DNA from: Pseudalkalibacillus hwajinpoensis
GTDB lineage: Bacteria > Bacillota > Bacilli > Bacillales > Guptibacillaceae
Assembly: GCF_015234585.1 (NCBI RefSeq)
Contig: NZ_JADFCM010000001.1
Span: forward strand, 62,001-126,000
Length of the DNA stretch: 64,000 nucleotides
Direction of reading: 5' to 3'
Part shown: positions 39,579 to 48,776 of the stretch, in pieces
Position numbering within the stretch: position 1 is the first letter of the stretch
How the letters are laid out: every line of letters starts with the position of its first letter
Notes under the pieces: generated by a model
What the model saw: only the letters and a program-made list of their open reading frames with translations
Databases searched by the model: none
Told to the model about the DNA's origin: nothing
Program-made: the position numbers and the translations under genes

Positions 39579-40910
39579 ATGTACGATGTCACGATCATTG
39601 GAGCTGGAGTTAGTGGTATTTTTATGGCATATCAGTTAACGGAGCTACATCCAGAATATAAAATCATGTTAATCGATAAAGGAAAGAAGCTTTCCGACCG
39701 AAATTGTAGGCTTGGTTCACAACAAGAATGTTCTTGTGACATTTGTGACCAATACATAGGGTTTGCTGGGCTAGGTAAATCAGAAGGTAAATTTAATTAT
39801 ACGAATGATTTTGGTGGTAGTCTCGGTAGAAAAATAGGTACTGCTCAGTCGGAAAAATTGATGTGGGAAGTCGACCGCATTCTTTGTTCTTTTGGCGGGG
39901 ACAAGGCTGAGCTCTATCATACATACAGTTCGGAGTTAGAGGAGAAAGCCAAAAACGTAGGGTTAGATGTGTTCACGACTTCAGTTAGACACCTTGGGAC
40001 AAACCTTTCTTTTGAAGTGTTTCAAAATTTGTATGAGTATTTGTTAGAAAGAATTGATTTAAGATTTGAAACGGATGTTTACTCGATTGAAAAAGCGGAA
40101 TGCTTTGAGGTAACTACCTCAACAGGAAACGTGAAAACAAAAAATGTTGTTATCTCGACAGGTAATAGCGGAAGTGAGTGGATGTATGCCCAATGTGAAC
40201 AGTTAGGTCTAGTGCCTGGTCCTGCTCGCCTTGATTTGGGTATTCGAGTAGAAATGCGAGGTGATCAGCTCACATCCATCTTGAAGGATACGTTCGAAAC
40301 GAAGCTTCATATTCAACGAGAGGCATTTGAAGGAACGACGTACTGTATGAACCCAAATGGGCGAATTATAAGGAAATATCAACACGGGCTTGTTATGCCG
40401 GATGGACAGAATAAAAGAGAAAATAATGCGCCAGGAAACAATTTGAACTTCACCTTATTTGTTCCTTCTTTTTATTCTTCGAAAGAGGAAGCGGATAACA
40501 CTGCACAGCAAATTATTGGAGGGATTAATAGAGGTGGGGAGCGAATTGTTGTCCAGCGTCTGCGGGAATTAAAAAAACAAGAGGCTACAACTTCGACAAT
40601 TCTAAGTTCGAATTCAATTGTTCCTTCCCTTGATGGAGAAGCTGGGAACTTGATAGACGAAGTGCCGAACATCTATCTTCGTGCGCTTCAGGAGTTTCTT
40701 TATTGCCTCGAAAAGCTTATCGGTGAGCCAATTGATGGAGAGACGTTATTATATGGTATGGATGGAAAGTTTTACGAAGCAAAGATCCAGACAAATGATC
40801 ATTTTGAAACAGAAGTAGAAGGTCTCTTTTTGATCGGAGATTGCTCTGGTGAAACGCATTCTCTATCACAGGCAGCAGCAAGCGGTTTATATGTTGCAAA
40901 TTTGATGTAA
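39579..40910 (+). CDS. FAD-dependent dehydrogenase (COG2509-type)
   Basis: Start at ATG 39579, with TTGGAGG 8 bases upstream; the frame is open to 39546. The 443-residue protein opens MYDVTIIGAGVSGIFMAYQL, the FAD-binding GxGxxG Rossmann fold, followed by the acidic end of beta-2 IMLIDKGKKL. It has a Cys-rich patch CRLGSQQECSCDICDQY, the middle NVVISTGNSGSEWMYAQCEQ and the C-terminal FAD motif LFLIGDCSGETHSLSQAAAS. It resembles the uncharacterised FAD-dependent dehydrogenases of COG2509. The Cys cluster could bind a metal or form disulfides. Reaction and partner unknown. Single-gene unit between two terminators. Confidence 0.8.
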   Translation: MYDVTIIGAGVSGIFMAYQLTELHPEYKIMLIDKGKKLSDRNCRLGSQQECSCDICDQYIGFAGLGKSEGKFNYTNDFGGSLGRKIGTAQSEKLMWEVDRILCSFGGDKAELYHTYSSELEEKAKNVGLDVFTTSVRHLGTNLSFEVFQNLYEYLLERIDLRFETDVYSIEKAECFEVTTSTGNVKTKNVVISTGNSGSEWMYAQCEQLGLVPGPARLDLGIRVEMRGDQLTSILKDTFETKLHIQREAFEGTTYCMNPNGRIIRKYQHGLVMPDGQNKRENNAPGNNLNFTLFVPSFYSSKEEADNTAQQIIGGINRGGERIVVQRLRELKKQEATTSTILSSNSIVPSLDGEAGNLIDEVPNIYLRALQEFLYCLEKLIGEPIDGETLLYGMDGKFYEAKIQTNDHFETEVEGLFLIGDCSGETHSLSQAAASGLYVANLM

Positions 40911-40912
40911 GA

Positions 40913-40940
40913 AAAAGATCGGCTCTATGGCCGATCTTTT
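40913..40940. terminator. Bidirectional terminator
   Basis: AAAAGATCGGC/GCCGATCTTTT stem between the convergent FAD protein and MFS genes. Confidence 0.88.
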
Positions 40941-40949
40941 GATTGCTTA

Positions 40950-42347
40950 TTAAGACGCAGATGATTCGGATAGTGCTTTTTCACGTTTTGATAGAAATTT
41001 CAACGTGAAGATGGCAAATGCGAGCAGAGCAATACAGGTTAACCCAAGGTACAAGTTACTAAAAATGAGATTACTTCCTGATCGTGAAAGTGGATTCATC
41101 GAAAAAGTAACGTTTTTCATTTCAAGAAGCCTTCCGAAAATAGCTGAACTAAAAGCGCCAGCAAGGAAGTTCAATAAATTGAAAACCCCCATACCTACAC
41201 CATTTTGGTTATCAGGTAGAATGGAAGACAGGAGATCAGCTGTTGAACTCTGGATGAGTGGAAACCCAAGGTAAGCTATTAATAGACACGGTGCAATAAC
41301 CCATGCGTTGTAACCTGAAAACGTTGAGATGAAAAATGTTCCACTTGCGATCAGAAGAAGCGCTATTTTTACAACAAGTATTGCGCCACGCTGTTCGATG
41401 ATTCTACCACCGATTTGGCCGATTAAACCAGCAGCCATTGCCCCGGGAAATAAGACAAGACCGATATTTAAGGTTGATAGCCCGTTAAGCTCTCGCAACA
41501 TTATTGGGATGACGAAGATCAATCCAAAGAGCGCGGAAGTTCCAAGGAAACTAGTTAACACGGTGATCGTGTATTTGGTATTTTTCAATATAACGGGATC
41601 GATAAATGGGTGTGTAATCGTAAACGTTCGCCATAAGAATAGAATGAAAAAGACGGTAAAGAGGACGAGTAAATACCAAAGGAACGTTGTAATATAGAAC
41701 AACAATGATGCTACCGATACAGCCATAAGCGCAGCACCTGGTAAATCAATGGATCCTGAACGCTTTTCTTCATTCGGTAGCCATTTTCTAAAGAGCGGAA
41801 TGGCAAATACAGTCGCAACAGAGAAAAGGAAAAGGAAGCGCCAATTCAGCGTACCTCCTACAACACCACCGATTATAGGACCGACACCTGAAGCAAAGGC
41901 AACGGTGGAAGAGATCAATCCAAACACTCTTCCTTTTTCTTTAGGGAGAAACCGAATTGGAACAATAAAGGCAAGCGCTGGAATTGTTGCGCCACCAATT
42001 GCTTGAAGTATTCGTGCTGCTAGAAGAGTAGGATAGTTGGGAGAAAGAAAACCAATAAAGGCCCCTGTAGCAAAAATACTAATCCCTATAGTAAAAAGAG
42101 TTTTGATTGGATAGATATCCGCTAGCTTACCGTACATAAGGGAGCCAATGGCAAATACAAGAATATATCCAGTTAACACCCAGCTTACTTCTGATGGACT
42201 GAGATTAAAAGATGCAGCAATATCGGGAATGGCAACGTTGAACATCGTTCCATTCATAACGGCAAAAGCTAGAATCGTACAGACAAGAATAATTAGCTTT
42301 TTCCGCGCTGATGCATCTAAATTTTCATGTTCATAGTGGTCTGTCAT
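40950..42347 (-). CDS. MFS transporter, multidrug-exporter type (second copy)
   Basis: 465 residues with membrane segments over its whole length. Helix 1 has NGTMFNVAIPDIAASFN, helix 2 VSWVLTGYILVFAIGSLMYG, loop 2-3 KLADIYPIKTLF and helix 5 GPIIGGVVGGTLNWRFLF, the drug:H+ antiporter pattern. It is paralogous to the transporter at 8757-10091: both share the TMFNVAxP and YPTLLAARILQAIGGATIPA-type region. AAAGGAGG precedes ATG 42347. No regulator is beside it. The substrate is unknown. Confidence 0.85.
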   Translation of the reverse strand: MTDHYEHENLDASARKKLIILVCTILAFAVMNGTMFNVAIPDIAASFNLSPSEVSWVLTGYILVFAIGSLMYGKLADIYPIKTLFTIGISIFATGAFIGFLSPNYPTLLAARILQAIGGATIPALAFIVPIRFLPKEKGRVFGLISSTVAFASGVGPIIGGVVGGTLNWRFLFLFSVATVFAIPLFRKWLPNEEKRSGSIDLPGAALMAVSVASLLFYITTFLWYLLVLFTVFFILFLWRTFTITHPFIDPVILKNTKYTITVLTSFLGTSALFGLIFVIPIMLRELNGLSTLNIGLVLFPGAMAAGLIGQIGGRIIEQRGAILVVKIALLLIASGTFFISTFSGYNAWVIAPCLLIAYLGFPLIQSSTADLLSSILPDNQNGVGMGVFNLLNFLAGAFSSAIFGRLLEMKNVTFSMNPLSRSGSNLIFSNLYLGLTCIALLAFAIFTLKFLSKREKALSESSAS

Positions 42348-42576
42348 AGCAGCCCTCCTTTAAATAAAGTTATTTTTTTGGAGTATCTATTAACGCTATT
42401 TATTTAGTATCACGAAATAACACACACTCTTCTACATCATAGAGGGCATTACATTAGAAGTAAACTGAGGAGACTTACAAAATCGGTCCTCCCTACACAT
42501 ATTTCCAGTTATAGACAACAGCAGTGAGATCGATTATGATGAATTAAGGAAAGACTGTCATGATGGAGGAACGGTT

Positions 42577-43566
42577 ATGCCAACAATTAAGGATGTAGCA
42601 AAACGAGCAGGTGTTTCACGAACAACAGTCTCGCGAGTGCTAAATGACAATGGTTATGTTAGTCATGAAGCAAGGCAGCGCGTCGTTGAAGCAGTGGAAG
42701 AGATGGGATATATTCCGAGTGCACATGCGAAAACAATGCGTACGAAGCGTTCGGGCGTTATAGGCGTTATTCTGCCAAGAATCAGTACTGAAACAGCCAG
42801 TCGTGTTGTTAATGGGATCGAGAATGAGCTTGCGGCCAACGGTTATCAGATTCTTCTAACCAATACCCAATTACAGCCTGAGAAAGAAATACAAAATATA
42901 AAGCTATTAAAAAGTCGTCAGGTGGACGGTATTATTTTGCTTGCCACAAATCGGAACCAAGAATTACTTGATACCATTTCAGATGCTTCTATTCCTTTTG
43001 TTGCAATTGGACAGGAATTAAATGGCGTCATGTCTGTCGTATACGATGACTATCATTCTTCATATAGTGTGACAGAGTCACTTATAGAAAAAGGTCACCG
43101 CCACATTGGTTTTATAGGTGTACCAGAAACAGACCATGCTGTTGGGATCGTGAGGAAACAGGGTTACCTTGATGCAATGAAAAAGCACGGTTTAACAGTG
43201 GAAAAAGGTTGGATTCAATATGGGAACTTTACATTTGAGTCCGGATATGAAGCTGCCAAACAATTAGTGGAGCAATCTGAATTAAAACCAACCGCTATTT
43301 TTGCCGTAACGGATCGCATGGCGATTGGAGCGCTTGGCTTGTTGAAAGAGCAGGGGATTCGCATTCCAGAAGATATGGCATTATTCGGTATCGGTGCTTC
43401 TGACTTATCCCGCCACGTGACGCCGGCATTATCAACTGTGGACTATTTTAATGAAGATGCTGGACAGAAAACGGCTCAGCTTATTTTAGAGCAGCTATCA
43501 GGGAAAGTTTTGGAAAAGAAAAAGCTTAAACTTAACTATAGACTTATTGAAAGGGATAGTGTATAG
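42577..43566 (+). CDS. scrR: LacI-family regulator of the sucrose operon
   Basis: 329 residues. The N terminus PTIKDVAKRAGVSRTTVSRV is the LacI HTH with hinge helix near residue 50; the rest is a periplasmic-binding-type ligand domain (SGVIGVILPRISTETASRVV, IAVTDRMAIGALGLL-like block, ALFGIGASDLSRHVTPALST). It lies directly upstream of PTS EIIBC and sucrose-6-phosphate hydrolase genes in the same direction, so sucrose or sucrose-6-phosphate is the likely effector. Two sites sharing TGGAATCG lie between it and the PTS gene. TGGAGGAACGGTT precedes ATG 42577. The symbol is by context and family. Confidence 0.85.
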   Translation: MPTIKDVAKRAGVSRTTVSRVLNDNGYVSHEARQRVVEAVEEMGYIPSAHAKTMRTKRSGVIGVILPRISTETASRVVNGIENELAANGYQILLTNTQLQPEKEIQNIKLLKSRQVDGIILLATNRNQELLDTISDASIPFVAIGQELNGVMSVVYDDYHSSYSVTESLIEKGHRHIGFIGVPETDHAVGIVRKQGYLDAMKKHGLTVEKGWIQYGNFTFESGYEAAKQLVEQSELKPTAIFAVTDRMAIGALGLLKEQGIRIPEDMALFGIGASDLSRHVTPALSTVDYFNEDAGQKTAQLILEQLSGKVLEKKKLKLNYRLIERDSV

Positions 43567-43604
43567 TAACTAGTGAAAGCGATGTCAATTTCTTTTTAAC
43601 CAAT

Positions 43605-43620
43605 GTGGAATCGTTCACAT
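43605..43620. promoter_or_regulatory. Candidate ScrR operator 1
   Basis: TGTGGAATCGTTCACA, with TGTG/CACA outer arms and the core TGGAATCG shared with the second site at 43695. It lies between scrR and the PTS gene. Confidence 0.5.
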
Positions 43621-43694
43621 ATCACTCATTATTTAATTACTTAACGATAGACTAAAAAGAGCGAGGAAATGAAAACGCTCTTATTTCGCCAAAT

Positions 43695-43710
43695 ATGGAA
43701 TCGATACCAT
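43695..43710. promoter_or_regulatory. Candidate ScrR operator 2
   Basis: ATGGAATCGATACCAT is a near-perfect 16-base palindrome with a central CG, the LacI-family form, 33 bases before the PTS start codon. Confidence 0.6.
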
Positions 43711-43742
43711 GCGCGAGATATAATGTGAAGGGAGTTAATGAT

Positions 43743-45137
43743 ATGGCTACAAACAGTGAGATTGCTCAGGAAGTCATTGATGCTATTGGTGGACAGGAGA
43801 ATATTCAATCTGTTGCCCATTGTGCAACAAGACTAAGAATTATGGTACACGACAAAGAAAAAATTGATCAAGAAAGAGTAGAAGGGGTAGAGAAAGTAAA
43901 GGGTGCCTTCTATAATTCTGGACAATATCAGGTTATTTTTGGGACAGGGACTGTTAACCGAATTTATGATGAGGTGACAGCGCTAGGAGCAACTGGTTCT
44001 ACTAAGTCCGAAATTAAAGAAGAATCATCGAAGCAAGGAAATGCGTTTCAACGTGCGATCCGCTCATTTGGTGATGTGTTCGTTCCAATCATTCCAGCGC
44101 TTGTAGCAACAGGGTTATTTATGGGACTACGCGGTCTTGTGCTTCAAGAAGAGATACTTGCTCTATTCGGCTTAACACCAGGGGATATCTCAGATAACTT
44201 TATTCTATTTACACAAGTTCTAACGGATACAGCATTTATCTTCCTACCAGCGCTTGTAGCATGGTCAACCTTCCGAGTGTTTGGAGGAAATCCGACGATC
44301 GGTCTCGTACTCGGATTGATGCTTGTTACGCCTGCTCTTCCGAACGCATGGGAAGTAGCGGCAGGAAATGCAGAGCCACTTAAGTTTCTAGGGTTTATTC
44401 CAGTAGTAGGCTATCAAGGTTCGGTTATTCCCGCTTTTGTTGCAGGTTTACTCGGAGCAAAGTTAGAAAAACGAATTCGTAAAATAGTACCAGAAGCACT
44501 AGATCTTATTTTAACTCCGTTCCTAGTATTGTTAATTATGATTACTTTGTCGCTATTTGCGATCGGACCTATTTTCCATACGGTAGAAGAGTACATCATG
44601 GATGGTACGATTTATATTCTTGATCTTCCATTTGGTCTAAGTGGTTTAATCATTGGATTCTTCCATCAAATTATTGTTATTACAGGTGTTCATCACATTT
44701 TCAACTTCCTTGAAATTCAGTTGTTTGAAAACCTTGGCTACAATCCATTTAACCCAATTATTTCTGCGGCAATCGCAGCTCAGGGTGGGGCAGCACTTGC
44801 TGTTGGCCTGAAAACAAAGTCTAAGAAATTGAAAGCATTAGCCCTTCCATCTTCTTTATCTGCTTTTCTTGGAATTACAGAGCCGGCTATCTTTGGTGTC
44901 AATCTCCGGTATATGAAGCCATTTATCATGGGATTAATCGGTGGTGCAGTCGGGGGATTCCTCGCATCACTCTTTAAATTAAAAGCGACGGGCCTTGCAG
45001 TTACTGTTATCCCAGGTACATTACTATTCTTGAATAGTCAGATTGTATTGTATCTACTTGTTAACATCATTTCGATTGGGATTGCCTTTGGTCTTACATG
45101 GGCATTTGGCTACAAAGACGGTATGCTAGATAAATAA
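43743..45137 (+). CDS. scrA: Sucrose-specific PTS EIIBC component
   Basis: Start at ATG 43743 with AAGGGAGTTAATGAT upstream; the frame is open to 43695 through the operator. The 464-residue protein has an N-terminal EIIB domain with the phosphocysteine in SVAHCATRLRI (about residue 30), a linker, and a glucose/sucrose superfamily EIIC with about ten membrane segments including the substrate motif FLGITEPAIFGVNLRYMKPF. No EIIA domain is fused, so it must share the EIIA of another system. It takes up and phosphorylates sucrose (or trehalose-like disaccharides); the downstream sucrose-6-phosphate hydrolase supports sucrose. Confidence 0.9.
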   Translation: MATNSEIAQEVIDAIGGQENIQSVAHCATRLRIMVHDKEKIDQERVEGVEKVKGAFYNSGQYQVIFGTGTVNRIYDEVTALGATGSTKSEIKEESSKQGNAFQRAIRSFGDVFVPIIPALVATGLFMGLRGLVLQEEILALFGLTPGDISDNFILFTQVLTDTAFIFLPALVAWSTFRVFGGNPTIGLVLGLMLVTPALPNAWEVAAGNAEPLKFLGFIPVVGYQGSVIPAFVAGLLGAKLEKRIRKIVPEALDLILTPFLVLLIMITLSLFAIGPIFHTVEEYIMDGTIYILDLPFGLSGLIIGFFHQIIVITGVHHIFNFLEIQLFENLGYNPFNPIISAAIAAQGGAALAVGLKTKSKKLKALALPSSLSAFLGITEPAIFGVNLRYMKPFIMGLIGGAVGGFLASLFKLKATGLAVTVIPGTLLFLNSQIVLYLLVNIISIGIAFGLTWAFGYKDGMLDK

Positions 45138-45142
45138 TAGCG

Positions 45143-45176
45143 AAGGGGATCCTCAATAAAGCGGATCCCCTTTTTC
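45143..45176 (+). terminator. Hairpin between scrA and scrB
   Basis: AAGGGGATCC/GGATCCCCTT perfect 10-bp stem followed by TTTTT, inside the operon; it may reduce scrB relative to scrA. Confidence 0.75.
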
Positions 45177-45203
45177 AAAATCTTAATGAACTAGGTGATT
45201 TTT

Positions 45204-46649
45204 ATGACGGATCGAAACGAGCAGCTAAAGGATCTTGCAATGAAAGAAATAGAGGCACAACGTGAAACAGTTGAAAGTGACTACCGCCGCTCAGCATTTC
45301 ACTTAATGCCACCTGCAGGGTTATTAAATGATCCAAATGGTTTTATACAATGGAAGGGCGTTTATCACGTTTTCTTTCAATGGATGCCTTTTAAAACGGA
45401 TCATGGCGCTAAATTCTGGGGACATTATACGTCGACAGACCTCATTAACTGGGAGCTTGCCCCAATTGCCTTAGCCCCTGGGGACTGGTACGACAAGAAT
45501 GGCTGCTATTCGGGAAGTGCGGTCGTCTCTGAAGATAAATTGATGCTTTTCTATACTGGGAATGTAAAAGATGAGCAGGGAAATCGTGAAACCTATCAGT
45601 GTCTGGCTGAATCAGAAGATGGGATTCACTTTGATAAAAAGGGCGTAGTATTAAACTTGCCTGAAGGATATACCCCTCATTTTCGAGATCCAAAAGTGTG
45701 GCAGCATTTAGAGAAATGGTACATGGTGGTTGGTACGCAGAACCTAAATGAAGAAGGTCGAGTCGCCTTATTTGAATCAACCAATTTAAAGGACTGGATG
45801 TTGAAAGGGGACGTCACAGCTTCTGGGGAAGAACCGATTGGTGATTTAGGATTCATGTGGGAATGCCCTGACTTATTTGAGTTAGATGGGAAGGATATTC
45901 TTCTCTTTTCCCCCCAAGGGCTAAAGCCTACAGGATACTTGTACCAAAATGTCTATCAAACAGGGTACCTTTCTGGAGAAATGAATTATGTGAGTGGAAA
46001 GATGAATCACGGATCGTTTACAGAGCTTGATCGAGGTTTTGAATTTTATGCACCACAATCGACACTTGATGAGAACGGAAGAAGGCTGATGATTGGTTGG
46101 ATGGGTGTGCCTGAGCAGGGAGAAGAGCATCATCCAACAATCGAACACAAATGGATACACATGCTAACCATTCCAAGAGAGCTTTATTACGAAGGGGATA
46201 AACTTATCCAACGTCCTGTGAAGGAATTAGAAGCGATGCGACAGAATGAAGTGAAAAAAGAAATCACGCTTTCTAATGAAGAAAAGGAATGGGAGGAGTT
46301 TCACGGAACCACATATGAATTACTTCTTCATGTGCAGAAAGTGGAAAACTCGTTTGCTGTTAACTTCCGAAACAATGCCGAAATGATTTATGATGCTGAT
46401 AAAGGAATATTAACGTTTAAACGAAAGAGTTTTGTTGATGGAAAGGATGAGTCGCGAAGCTGCTCCATCGATGAAGTTTATAACCTTCGATTCTATGTCG
46501 ATTCATCCTCGATTGAAGTGTTTGTAAATGATGGTGAGGAAGTGTTCACATCAAGGTTTTTCCCTGAAGAACATGATGTAAGTCTTACCTTTAAAAGTAA
46601 CGGCTATGTAGATGTGCAAGCGACAAAGTGGCTACTTGAAGCAAAATAG
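45204..46649 (+). CDS. scrB: Sucrose-6-phosphate hydrolase (GH32)
   Basis: ATG 45204 is chosen because CTAGGTG lies 8 bases upstream; a GTG at 45195 is also in frame. The 481-residue enzyme has all GH32 motifs: the nucleophile Asp in GLLNDPNGF, FRDPKVW with the transition-state Asp, and the acid/base Glu in WECPDLFEL. The C-terminal beta-sandwich follows (SIDEVYNLRFYVDSSSIEVF). It cleaves sucrose-6-phosphate, delivered by the adjacent PTS, to glucose-6-phosphate and fructose in the cytoplasm; there is no signal peptide. Last gene of the operon, with a strong terminator after it. Confidence 0.92.
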   Translation: MTDRNEQLKDLAMKEIEAQRETVESDYRRSAFHLMPPAGLLNDPNGFIQWKGVYHVFFQWMPFKTDHGAKFWGHYTSTDLINWELAPIALAPGDWYDKNGCYSGSAVVSEDKLMLFYTGNVKDEQGNRETYQCLAESEDGIHFDKKGVVLNLPEGYTPHFRDPKVWQHLEKWYMVVGTQNLNEEGRVALFESTNLKDWMLKGDVTASGEEPIGDLGFMWECPDLFELDGKDILLFSPQGLKPTGYLYQNVYQTGYLSGEMNYVSGKMNHGSFTELDRGFEFYAPQSTLDENGRRLMIGWMGVPEQGEEHHPTIEHKWIHMLTIPRELYYEGDKLIQRPVKELEAMRQNEVKKEITLSNEEKEWEEFHGTTYELLLHVQKVENSFAVNFRNNAEMIYDADKGILTFKRKSFVDGKDESRSCSIDEVYNLRFYVDSSSIEVFVNDGEEVFTSRFFPEEHDVSLTFKSNGYVDVQATKWLLEAK

Positions 46650-46651
46650 CA

Positions 46652-46686
46652 GAAAACCCCTCTGACCAAGTCAGAGGGGTTTTCAT
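46652..46686. terminator. Bidirectional terminator
   Basis: GAAAACCCCTCTGAC/GTCAGAGGGGTTTTC perfect stem between scrB and the convergent SDR gene. Confidence 0.92.
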
Positions 46687-46700
46687 ATTGGGTGGTGCTA

Positions 46701-47492
46701 TTAAACGGAGCGAATAATTCCGCCCTCTACACGCTGAGCTGATCCATTTATCGCTGATGATAATGGTGACGCGAGAAAGGCTACTGTGTTTGCCACTTCT
46801 TCGACTCGTGCAAAACGTTGAATTAACGATGTTGGTTCGTTGTCTTTAAAGTAGTCTCGTGTAAAGTTATCAAGATCTTTCTTTTCTTCGGCAGCTGCGC
46901 CTTCCATGAAGCTTGCTACGCCATCTGTCCATGTTGGACCCGGTAGTACAGAGTTAACAGTAACATTTGAGCCTTTTGTTATTTCAGCAAGTCCGCGTGA
47001 TAAGCTAATTAAAGAACTTTTCGTTACCGAGTATGGAAGCATTTGGGATAGTGGTTTAACGCCTGCTTCACTCGCGATATTCAGGATTCGTCCTGTATCC
47101 CTTGATAGCATAGTAGGGAGAAATTCGCGACTCAGTCTCACGGCACTAATGACGTTTGTTTGGAAATAACTCATCCACTCTTCATCTGATACGTCTGTGA
47201 ACGGCTTAACTTCAAATGCCCCCATATTATTAATTAAGATGTCGAGCTGACCAATCTTGTTTACTTCTTCAATGAGTTGCTTGCTTTCGCCTTGCTTTGA
47301 AAGATCTCCAACAACGCCGTGTACATTCCCGAGTGATGATAGTTCCTTCACCACATCCTGTACACGCTCATACGTACGTCCGTTGATAATAACTTCTGCA
47401 CCTTCTTTTAATAGTACTTCCGCAATTCCTTTACCTATTCCGGATGTTGACCCTGTAACAAGTGCTAGTTTGTCAGTTAATTGTAAGTTCAT
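46701..47492 (-). CDS. Short-chain dehydrogenase/reductase
   Basis: 263 residues of the classical SDR type. The cofactor loop is VTGSTSGIGKGIAEVL (residues 13-28), then NNMGAF for the NNAG motif, and the catalytic pair Tyr-x-x-x-Lys is in LPYSVTKSSLISLSRGLAE with the Ser in ILNIASEAG. Members of this group reduce or oxidise ketones and alcohols on small molecules; the substrate here is unknown. AAAGGAGCTTATC precedes ATG 47492. It is a one-gene transcript, divergent from the qox operon. Confidence 0.85.
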   Translation of the reverse strand: MNLQLTDKLALVTGSTSGIGKGIAEVLLKEGAEVIINGRTYERVQDVVKELSSLGNVHGVVGDLSKQGESKQLIEEVNKIGQLDILINNMGAFEVKPFTDVSDEEWMSYFQTNVISAVRLSREFLPTMLSRDTGRILNIASEAGVKPLSQMLPYSVTKSSLISLSRGLAEITKGSNVTVNSVLPGPTWTDGVASFMEGAAAEEKKDLDNFTRDYFKDNEPTSLIQRFARVEEVANTVAFLASPLSSAINGSAQRVEGGIIRSV

Positions 47493-47690
47493 GATAAGCT
47501 CCTTTCAAAATACAGTCATACTTTATCAATTAGTCTATTGAACAGACAACGATCGTGCTTGAAGAAAAGCAGAGACAAATGAAGCAAGCGCTGTTATATC
47601 CATTAAAGTTAAATCATTCCACAAATTTGAACAAAATATGTATGAAATGTGACAAAAAAGTGATAAATACATGAGCAACTTTTGACATCT

Positions 47691-47706
47691 TGTGACACCT
47701 GTCACA
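47691..47706. promoter_or_regulatory. FNR/CRP-type palindrome in the qox promoter
   Basis: TGTGACACCTGTCACA matches the Bacillus FNR consensus TGTGA-N6-TCACA at every defined base. A -10 like TACAAT lies at 47725-47730, which puts the centre of the palindrome at about -39, the usual place of a class II activator site. No good -35 hexamer is present. Confidence 0.6.
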
Positions 47707-47814
47707 TTTATGAAAGGAACCTGCTACAATAGCCAATGGTAACAGTTGTTTCTGTCATTTTTTGTTTAAAATCTACTTAACTAATATATAGGAAGAAAGG
47801 AAGGTGGCCTGGCG

Positions 47815-48759
47815 GTGAAGCGAATGAAATCATTTTTTGCGCTCAGTATGTTTCTTGCAGTGATGGTATTGAGTGGCTGTAGTAACTTAACCGTTCTTGA
47901 TCCAAAAGGACCTGTAGCAGAACAACAAGCGAATTTAATTCTTTTCTCTATTGGCTTTATGCTGTTTATTGTTTTGGTCGTGTTCGTGCTATTTACACTC
48001 ATCCTTGTTAAATATCGTGAGCGTAAGAGTGGTCCTGAATACGAACCTCCACATATCGAGGGGAATGTGTTCCTTGAAATTGTTTGGACTGTAATTCCGG
48101 TAATTATTCTTATTGTCCTTGCAGTGCCGACTGTACAAACGATTTTTGCACTAGAAGAGGCACCGGAAGCGACGTCTCATAAAGATCCAATCGTGATTCA
48201 TGCGACATCAGTCGATTGGAAATGGGTGTTTAGCTATCCAGAAGAAAATATTGAAACGGTGAACTATCTTCATATCCCTGAAGATCACCCAATTCTATTT
48301 AAATTAGCATCGGCAGATTCAATGGGATCATTTTGGATTCCGTCACTTGGTGGGCAGGAATACACAATGTCTGGCATGATGACAGAACTTTATTTGCAAG
48401 CTGATGAAATTGGTGAGTATCGCGGACGTAATGCCAACTTCACTGGTGAAGGATTTACTGAGCAGGTATTTACTGTAACAGCTGAATCTCAAGAAGATTA
48501 CGATGAGTGGGTAGAAGAGGCGCAAGACGCACCTGAACTTACTCAAGAGAAATACAATGAGTTGATGCTTAAAGGTCATACAGAAGAGCAGACATTCTCA
48601 GAAACTCACCTTCAGTGGGTTGATCATGGAATGGACGCTGAATACGCAACAAAGGTCCGTAATGGCGAATCAACTGATGAAGATGAGTCCTCAGAAATGG
48701 ATCATTCAGAAATGAACCATGAAGACTCTGAAAAAGATTCCGAGGAACACTCGCATTAA
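47815..48759 (+). CDS. qoxA: Cytochrome aa3 quinol oxidase subunit II
   Basis: 314 residues from GTG 47815, with AAGGTGG in front. It is a lipoprotein: signal [20 protein letters not shown] and lipobox LSGC with Cys-22. Two transmembrane segments follow ([19 protein letters not shown] and [20 protein letters not shown]), then an extracellular cupredoxin-like domain ([34 protein letters not shown]) that lacks the CuA ligands, as expected for a quinol oxidase. The C terminus ends in an unusual acidic, His- and Met-bearing tail (from about residue 293: [20 protein letters not shown]). First gene of qoxABCD. Confidence 0.92.
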   Translation: MKRMKSFFALSMFLAVMVLSGCSNLTVLDPKGPVAEQQANLILFSIGFMLFIVLVVFVLFTLILVKYRERKSGPEYEPPHIEGNVFLEIVWTVIPVIILIVLAVPTVQTIFALEEAPEATSHKDPIVIHATSVDWKWVFSYPEENIETVNYLHIPEDHPILFKLASADSMGSFWIPSLGGQEYTMSGMMTELYLQADEIGEYRGRNANFTGEGFTEQVFTVTAESQEDYDEWVEEAQDAPELTQEKYNELMLKGHTEEQTFSETHLQWVDHGMDAEYATKVRNGESTDEDESSEMDHSEMNHEDSEKDSEEHSH

Positions 48760-48776
48760 GAGAGGAGGAAGACACC

